Shown here piece after piece: positions 21,008 to 25,242 of a stretch of 25,242 nucleotides of DNA; the stretch's first letter is position 1; every line of letters starts with the position of its first letter. The notes below the pieces were generated by a model. The model had not been told where the DNA came from, made no database searches, and worked only from the letters and a program-made list of their open reading frames with translations. Origin of the DNA: a virus. Where the stretch lies: the IMG/VR virus record IMGVR_UViG_3300015360_000182, positions 1 to 25,242 of that record; one strand, written 5' to 3'. The position numbers and the translations under genes were made by a program.

Positions 21008-21698
21008 AACGAACCAGACTCTTTATAAAATATCAAATTGGATAGTTGAAAAATTTCCAGAAAACTACAAAGAATTGTCTTATTTTGAACCATTTTTCAA
21101 TGATGGCAGTATTCTTTTATCTAAAGAAAAATCTATAGAAGAAGTTGTTTCTAGTTCAGATTTGAGTTTAATAAACATTTGGAGAGCAATTAGAGATGAA
21201 TGCACTTCATTTTCTTCTAAAATAAAAAGAATGACTTATTCTAAAAATACATTTGAAAAATGTCAAAAAATAAATCATGAAGATTATATGGATGAAGCAA
21301 TTAAAGAATTTGTTTTAAGAAGAATGAGTAAGGAAGGATTGAAAAAGACATATATTTCTTTAAAAACTGAAATTAAATGTAAAGATTGCTGGTGCGATTT
21401 GTTTGAAGAAATTCCAATTGTAAGTGAGAGAATTCAAGATTTATTTTTTATTAATATGAATGATCTTGAAAGTGTTAAATCTTTTAATCATTCGAAGTCT
21501 CTTATTTTCTGTTCTCCTCCTTTATTAGATAGCGAAAATGCAGATTTTCATACTGATTTGAGCGTATTATTAAGAGACTTTAGAGGAAAAGTCGTTCTTT
21601 ATGGTAGAAATTCTACACTTTATAAACGACTATTTCCTGAATGGCATAAAAAAGGAATTCCAGAAAATAGAAATCTTTCAATTTGGAGTAATTTTTAA
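20979..21698 (+). CDS. Degenerate D12-class DNA adenine methyltransferase (Dam-like), catalytic motif lost
   Basis: This is a 239-residue protein with AAGGA 6 nt before the ATG inside the upstream gene. The Dam-like layout is present: YFEPFFNDGSILL (35-47) matches the SAM motif EPFxGxG..., and VVSSSDLSLINIWRAIRD (56-73) matches the conserved D-x-N-xx-LIN-x-YRxL. LIFCSPPLLD (175-184) is where DPPY should be. DPPY is replaced by SPPL and the glycine motif is altered, so methylation is unlikely. A retained fold could bind DNA and shield sites, or be decaying. Confidence 0.6.
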   Translation: MKLKPKPIIKTNQTLYKISNWIVEKFPENYKELSYFEPFFNDGSILLSKEKSIEEVVSSSDLSLINIWRAIRDECTSFSSKIKRMTYSKNTFEKCQKINHEDYMDEAIKEFVLRRMSKEGLKKTYISLKTEIKCKDCWCDLFEEIPIVSERIQDLFFINMNDLESVKSFNHSKSLIFCSPPLLDSENADFHTDLSVLLRDFRGKVVLYGRNSTLYKRLFPEWHKKGIPENRNLSIWSNF

Positions 21699-21719
21699 AA
21701 ATTAAATAATAGATAGTTT

Positions 21720-21998
21720 ATGCTAAGTTTTAGAGAATTTCGAGAATTTGAAGAAGAAAAAAAAGAAGAAAAAGCTCTAGATATAATTCGTAAGGGAATG
21801 ACCCTTCAAAGAAGTAAAGATTTTTGGAGTGATTTCTTAAATTTGTGTGGCAATAGCGAAGGAATGGCGGCATTGTTAGATGTACCAAGAGATAAAGTTT
21901 CTGGTCTTTCTGGAAAAATTGAAAGACTAAAAGGTACTATTGTAGATTCCGATAGTAAAAAAAATGATAGAATCATCAAAACAGGACATAAACTTTAA
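21720..21998 (+). CDS. Small protein with partial capsid-targeting-like start
   Basis: This is a 92-residue protein beginning MLSFREFREFEEEKKEEK, a looser version of the shared motif (M-x-S-F-x-E-F, glutamates at 9, 11 and 12). The middle reads RKGMTLQRSKDFWSDFLNLCGNSEGMAALLDVPRDKVSGL, a helical globular stretch that looks real, with no family recognised. There is no ribosome site. The next gene starts 10 bp downstream with a strong one. Confidence 0.55.
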   Translation: MLSFREFREFEEEKKEEKALDIIRKGMTLQRSKDFWSDFLNLCGNSEGMAALLDVPRDKVSGLSGKIERLKGTIVDSDSKKNDRIIKTGHKL

Positions 21999-22007
21999 GG
22001 GGAAATA

Positions 22008-22862
22008 ATGAAATCAATAAAAGAATGGATGAGTGAAAAGGACATGATATCTGAAGATTTTGATAAAAATGCCCTTCAGCGTTATTTCGGTTCTACACAA
22101 ATAGAAGTTGATCAAAATATTAGAAAAGAATTAAGACCAAAAATTGAAAGAATTATGGATATGGACGAATATAAAGTCCTACCAAAAGAAGAACTTCTTC
22201 AAAAGTTTAAAGCTGTAATTGTTCATATTGTTGGTGGAATGAGTGGAACAACTCTTAATTCAAGAAGTGCAGCACGCAAAATTGATGGAGAAATGTCAAG
22301 CACTGATATTTCTAAATTTGCGACAATGATGGGTTCGGAAAAAATGGATGTTGATTACAAATTACGAAGAGAATTAAAGCCAAAGATTGAAAGAATCTTG
22401 GATATGGATGAATATAAAGATATGCCAAAAAGTGAACTAGAAGCTAAAATTCTTGCTGTGGTTTTTCAATTACTTGGAGAAATGAGTGGAGGTTCCATGA
22501 GCATAAGTCGTCTTCAAAATAAATTTGAACAAGATCCAGTTGCACAAGAATCAAAATTGCCTTCTTTTTTGACTTGGATTGAAAACAATGAAGATGCAGT
22601 TTCTGATCCACAACATAAGGCTGGGGAAGAGAATATGAATCTTCAAGCTACCGTTGAAAAAAGACTCATGCAAATGGCACTGGATTTAGAATCAGACGGC
22701 AAAGGCACAAGAAAAGAAATACTTGAAGCTATTAAAATAGTTCTTAATTCAGTAGAAGAAAAAGAAGAAGATCAAGCAATTCCGGACCAAAGTGATATGC
22801 CATTGGGCGATACTCCAAATCCAGGGCAGCAAAATCCAGGGCAGCAAAATCCTCAATTTTAA
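22008..22862 (+). CDS. Predicted capsid-packaged protein with a duplicated domain and an internal targeting-like motif
   Basis: This is a 284-residue protein, with AAGGGGA before the ATG. It starts MKSIKEWMSEKDMISED (predicted cut after M-S-E10 and/or I-S-E16). Two homologous units of about 75 residues follow. Unit 1 has RKELRPKIERIMDMDEYKVLPKEEL...IVGGMSG; unit 2 has RRELKPKIERILDMDEYKDMPKSEL...LLGEMSG. Then comes LPSFLTWIENNED, a copy of the targeting motif in mid-protein, which could be a further protease site releasing a C-terminal piece. The end has a 15-bp in-frame duplication (NPGQQ twice). Function unknown; it is probably a virion core protein. Confidence 0.65.
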   Translation: MKSIKEWMSEKDMISEDFDKNALQRYFGSTQIEVDQNIRKELRPKIERIMDMDEYKVLPKEELLQKFKAVIVHIVGGMSGTTLNSRSAARKIDGEMSSTDISKFATMMGSEKMDVDYKLRRELKPKIERILDMDEYKDMPKSELEAKILAVVFQLLGEMSGGSMSISRLQNKFEQDPVAQESKLPSFLTWIENNEDAVSDPQHKAGEENMNLQATVEKRLMQMALDLESDGKGTRKEILEAIKIVLNSVEEKEEDQAIPDQSDMPLGDTPNPGQQNPGQQNPQF

Positions 22863-23188
22863 CAAACATTTTCGTATTTGTTTCTGTATTCTTGCATTTT
22901 CATTGTTTCTATATAATTATAAAAACATCTTTCATTTGCATCTATTCTTTTCAATCCATAAACAGAAACTTTTTGCAATGCGTCCATTTGGTATTGGGTT
23001 AATTTTTCTATAAGTTTTTCTCCAAGACTTTCTCTTTTGATTATCTTGCCATCTATTAGCCTGATTATGACTTTTGGGGGCTTGTCACCCTCTATGTTGA
23101 TAACTCGGTCTAAACAGCCGTCTGCGGGGCCACCATTGAGCATAGCGTCCCATTCATAACCATATTTTTCATCTTGAGTCATATCCAT
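22859..23188 (-). CDS. Hypothetical protein, 109 residues
   Basis: The segment DAMLNGGPADGCLDRVI resembles a short NGGPADG motif I associate with many small phage and bacterial hypothetical proteins. Beta strands (PKVIIRLIDGKIIKR) and a helical C-terminus (LTQYQMDALQKVSVYGLKRIDANERCFYNYIETM) follow. It is second gene of a two-gene minus operon (10-bp overlap with the upstream gene). Its stop overlaps the convergent packaged-protein gene by 4 bp. No function assigned. Confidence 0.6.
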   Translation of the reverse strand: MDMTQDEKYGYEWDAMLNGGPADGCLDRVINIEGDKPPKVIIRLIDGKIIKRESLGEKLIEKLTQYQMDALQKVSVYGLKRIDANERCFYNYIETMKMQEYRNKYENVC

Positions 23189-23487
23189 CCTTCTACAGTT
23201 GCTTTCTTAATCTCTTCTGCAGTTACTTTTCTTCCGATTGCTTCAGATACACTATTTATAAAATCTTTTTCTATTCTCTTTTGTTCTTTAATAAGGGCTT
23301 CTGGTCCTCTATTTTTTGCTTCTAAAAATTCAATAATATCAATTTTAAAATCTAATTTTTCATTATCTACAAAAATAGCTTTTTCCATACCATCTTTTGC
23401 CTCTGTTCCAAGTGTTTTCATCATAACTTGAAATTTGTGTTTAAAGTTTCCATTTTCATCCAATGGAGGGATTTCTGTGTTAATCAT
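23179..23487 (-). CDS. Hypothetical protein, 102 residues
   Basis: This is a charged, mostly helical protein (NGNFKHKFQVMMKTLGTEAKDGMEKAIFVDNEKLDFKIDIIEFLEAKNRGPEALIKEQKRIEKDF). AAGG lies just before the ATG and a TATAAT-like sequence upstream, so this is the promoter-proximal gene of the pair. No domain recognised. Confidence 0.6.
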   Translation of the reverse strand: MINTEIPPLDENGNFKHKFQVMMKTLGTEAKDGMEKAIFVDNEKLDFKIDIIEFLEAKNRGPEALIKEQKRIEKDFINSVSEAIGRKVTAEEIKKATVEGWI

Positions 23488-23528
23488 ACCTTATTATAAT
23501 TAATTTTATTCAAAAAATACTAAATATA

Positions 23529-23627
23529 ATGAAAGATTTTAAAACCTTAAAAACAATGGAAATTACTAGAAACTTTTTAAGAAGTTTTAAAATTCATTAC
23601 ATGAGGCCAAATGACTCACATGATTAA
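23529..23627 (+). CDS. Possible 32-residue peptide upstream of the LAGLIDADG gene
   Basis: It reads MKDFKTLKTMEITRNFLRSF and then KIHYMRPNDSHD before TAA. TAAATATA directly abuts the ATG (late-promoter-like, leaderless type). The first residues are reminiscent of the packaged-protein motif. It overlaps the next start by 17 bp and could be a coupling leader, or not a gene. Confidence 0.25.
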   Translation: MKDFKTLKTMEITRNFLRSFKIHYMRPNDSHD

Positions 23628-24168
23628 TCCAAAAATAACACACGCTCAAAAGTTTCTTATTATAGGAACAATTTTGGGAGGAAGTTCTATTGTTCGACCA
23701 AAAAAAGGTAAAAATTGTTATCTTTCAATGAGAAATAAAGATATGCAGTGGCTAAAGTTTAAAAGCGAACAAATAAAAGATTTAGCATCTCCTTCTCCAA
23801 TGACTATAGAAAAAACCAATAGATGGCATTCAGTTTGCTATCCATTATTTAATGATTTTTATGCTATGTTTTATGAAAATGGAAAAAGAAAACTTAAAGA
23901 AAAAGATTTACAGCTTCTTCATGATAGTAGTATGGCAATATGGTATGGAGATTCCGGTAAATATAACGGAAAAAATATCATATTCAATACTCATATTTGG
24001 GGAGAATCTGGAACACAATTAATTAACGAATATTTTGAAAGTTTAGATTGGAGTTCTTTTGTATTTTTAGAAAGAAAAAATCACAGAATTAAACTAGATG
24101 AAAAATCCTCAGAAGAATTCATAAAAATAACTACTCAATATTTGCCAGAATACAAGAAATTCGTTTAG
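23611..24168 (+). CDS. I-SceI-like LAGLIDADG protein with both catalytic acids replaced
   Basis: This 185-residue free-standing homolog of two-motif LAGLIDADG homing endonucleases compares well by eye with I-SceI along its length. IIGTILGGSSIV stands for GLILGDAYI, then YLSMRNKDMQW and RWHSVCYPLFNDFYAMF. LLHDSSMAIWYGDSGKY stands for LAYWFMDDGGK, followed by IIFNTHIWGESGTQLINEYF. The catalytic aspartates (D44 and D145 in I-SceI) align with Gly and Ser here. The fold should still bind DNA but cleavage is doubtful. No intron or intein surrounds it. TGAGG lies 4 nt before the ATG. Confidence 0.75.
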   Translation: MTHMINPKITHAQKFLIIGTILGGSSIVRPKKGKNCYLSMRNKDMQWLKFKSEQIKDLASPSPMTIEKTNRWHSVCYPLFNDFYAMFYENGKRKLKEKDLQLLHDSSMAIWYGDSGKYNGKNIIFNTHIWGESGTQLINEYFESLDWSSFVFLERKNHRIKLDEKSSEEFIKITTQYLPEYKKFV

Positions 24169-24611
24169 TCTCGTAGAATAGTTACACCAGCAAGAGGATC
24201 TTCAACAAATAGTCTTTCTTTTGTTTTTGTTTTTTCTTGTGGAGAATCTTCATTTAAAGGCAATGATTCTGAATCAACAATATGTTCTACTTTACCTTCC
24301 ATTGTGATTTGATCTGGTTGATCTAAAACTAATTTTTCTGGCATTTTTACTCCTTCTTTTGGGGTAATAACTTCAACAAGAGTTGCATCTTGGGGAACCA
24401 TAGAGAAGAAATAACTATCTCCTTTCCATGTTTGATTTGGTTCTATCCATTTCTTTCCATCCAAAGATATCTTTGGCAATTCTAAAGAAGCATTATTTTT
24501 ATTTCTAAAAACAAAAACCCCAGTTCCCGCTTGGTGATAAGCAATCGCTTCTTTTTTAAGCATTTTTCTTTCGAGTCTATTAGATATGGCAGATTTATTA
24601 TTTTTTTTCAA
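24165..24611 (-). CDS. Hypothetical protein, 148 residues
   Basis: It starts at TTG 24611 (AAAGGG 7 nt upstream). A basic N-terminus (KKNNKSAISNRLERKMLKKE) is followed by a beta-rich domain (GTGVFVFRNKNNASLELPKISLDGKKWIEPNQTWKGDSYFFSMV...ATLVEVI) and an acidic Glu/Pro-rich tail. It looks like a small virion or tail accessory protein, but I cannot name a family. The stop overlaps the LAGLIDADG gene by 4 bp. Confidence 0.6.
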   Translation of the reverse strand: MKKNNKSAISNRLERKMLKKEAIAYHQAGTGVFVFRNKNNASLELPKISLDGKKWIEPNQTWKGDSYFFSMVPQDATLVEVITPKEGVKMPEKLVLDQPDQITMEGKVEHIVDSESLPLNEDSPQEKTKTKERLFVEDPLAGVTILRD

Positions 24612-24636
24612 TTTTTTTCCCTTTTATTTAATAGAG

Positions 24637-25242
24637 TTATATGTTTTCAAATTTTTCTTCAAGAGCATCATATAACCGTTGCACATCTTCCTCTTCATCA
24701 TTTATATTCATCATCGAAAAGCCTGGGCGATATTTCGATGTGCTTAAAATGCTATATAAAGGAGATCGTTGACCAGAATGATTATCACTAGAAAACCAAT
24801 ATATTGCGGATTCCATTGAAAAATTAAAATCAGCAGAATTTACATCCTCTAAACCTTTAAATTTCAACTTAAGATAATCTTTCATTTCTTGCTTCAAATC
24901 AGATTCTTGATCGTAGCCGTTGACATCCTCGCCGTAGCCGTTGACATCCTCGCCGTTGCTATCGTACCCATGGAATCGGCGGCCCCAAATGTCTATACCA
25001 TCTTGATTGTAGCCGTTTTTATCGTAGCCGTTGACATCAAAGCCTTGGCGATTGAATCCCCTGGCATTGTAGCCCTCGTCATTATAGCCCTCGACATCAT
25101 AGCCATCGGCATTGAATCCTTGGTGGTCGTAGCCAAAGAGATCAAAGCCAAGGTAATCAAAGCCATCACTATTTAATCCTTGGCGGTTATAGCCTTGGTG
25201 GTCAAAGCCGTTGACATCATAGCCGTTGCGATCAAAGCCATA
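24637..25242 (-). CDS. Pentapeptide-repeat protein of (Y/F)(D/N)xxG units, N-terminus outside the window
   Basis: The minus frame is open from the window end to the TAA at 24637-24639 (201 residues, 5' truncated). From 25242 to about 24910 it is an uninterrupted series of five-residue units such as GYDVN, GFDHQ, GYNRQ and GFNAD, each with a D or N after an aromatic. The register slips once (GEDVNGYGEDVNGYD near 24920-24955). A C-terminal domain of about 85 residues follows (KQEMKDYLKLKFKGLEDVNSADFNFSMESAIYWFSS...RLYDALEEKFENI), unrecognised. Similar GYDxx repeats occur in various phage and bacterial proteins. Function unknown; the regular Asp/Asn and aromatic ladder suggests a solenoid or metal-binding surface. 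Confidence 0.7.
   Translation of the reverse strand, partial: YGFDRNGYDVNGFDHQGYNRQGLNSDGFDYLGFDLFGYDHQGFNADGYDVEGYNDEGYNARGFNRQGFDVNGYDKNGYNQDGIDIWGRRFHGYDSNGEDVNGYGEDVNGYDQESDLKQEMKDYLKLKFKGLEDVNSADFNFSMESAIYWFSSDNHSGQRSPLYSILSTSKYRPGFSMMNINDEEEDVQRLYDALEEKFENI
24910..25242 (-). repeat. 15-bp coding repeat array (units like GGCTACGATNNNNAC on the minus strand)
   Basis: On the plus strand units read TAGCCGTTGACATCA or AAGCCATCACTATTT, with GCC fixed every 15 bp. There are more than 20 units up to the window edge. Third-position and xx codons vary, so the array is selected at protein level, with a few locally identical copies (GTAGCCGTTGACATCCTCGC twice near 24913-24953). Confidence 0.85.

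Noticed and set aside
24889-25176. Plus-strand open frame (VAVDILAVAV-type repeats)
   Set aside because: It is the antisense shadow of the pentapeptide-repeat gene, whose minus frame is open to the window end and continues into a non-repetitive domain.

Overview
The window looks like part of an AT-rich, strictly lytic-type T4-like myovirus genome, most probably an environmental or uncultured phage of a Gram-negative host. The diagnosis rests on a collinear T4-type head module at 6058-15164. Its order is portal vertex (gp20-like, with an in-frame intein), a small internal protein in the gp67 position, a 600-residue core protein in the gp68 position, prohead protease (gp21), scaffold (gp22) and major capsid protein (gp23). 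The module ends at a strong terminator (15208-15239). A divergently placed AAA ATPase gene interrupts it on the minus strand.

Left of the head module (1-5997) is an adhesin and glycan-modification region. It starts with the 3' part of a repeat-rich tail-fibre-like beta-roll protein, followed by a 400-bp gene-free stretch holding a large structured RNA that resembles a TnpB guide RNA (omegaRNA). A small structural-type protein, an autotransporter-heptosyltransferase-like enzyme and an unknown protein follow. A minus-strand operon then encodes a sulfotransferase-like protein, a 2OG-Fe(II) oxygenase and a GT-A glycosyltransferase. Right of the capsid gene (15240-17564) is a second glycan cassette: a GT11 fucosyltransferase, an FkbM-type methyltransferase and a methyltransferase-like protein. 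A second, shorter omegaRNA-like element precedes it. Its predicted guide matches the fucosyltransferase gene 20/21, next to a TTCA motif. No tnpB is visible in the window.

The right part (17565-25242) is an accessory region of small genes on alternating strands. At least six proteins here and in the head module begin with a shared motif, M-K-S/T-F-x-x-W/Y-L/I/M-(x)-E. It closely resembles the capsid-targeting sequence of T4 internal proteins (MKTYQEFIAE in IPIII), which gp21 cleaves. I infer that they are a family of capsid-packaged, probably injected proteins; one carries a kinase-like domain. Several of these genes lack a Shine-Dalgarno sequence and have a TATATATA element 2-6 nt before the ATG, suggesting leaderless late transcripts. 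Other genes encode zinc-ribbon proteins, a degenerate Dam-like methyltransferase, a secreted 65-residue protein, an I-SceI-like LAGLIDADG protein lacking both catalytic acids, and a protein made of (Y/F)(D/N)xxG pentapeptide repeats that runs off the window end.

All assignments are by eye from sequence motifs; no database search was run.
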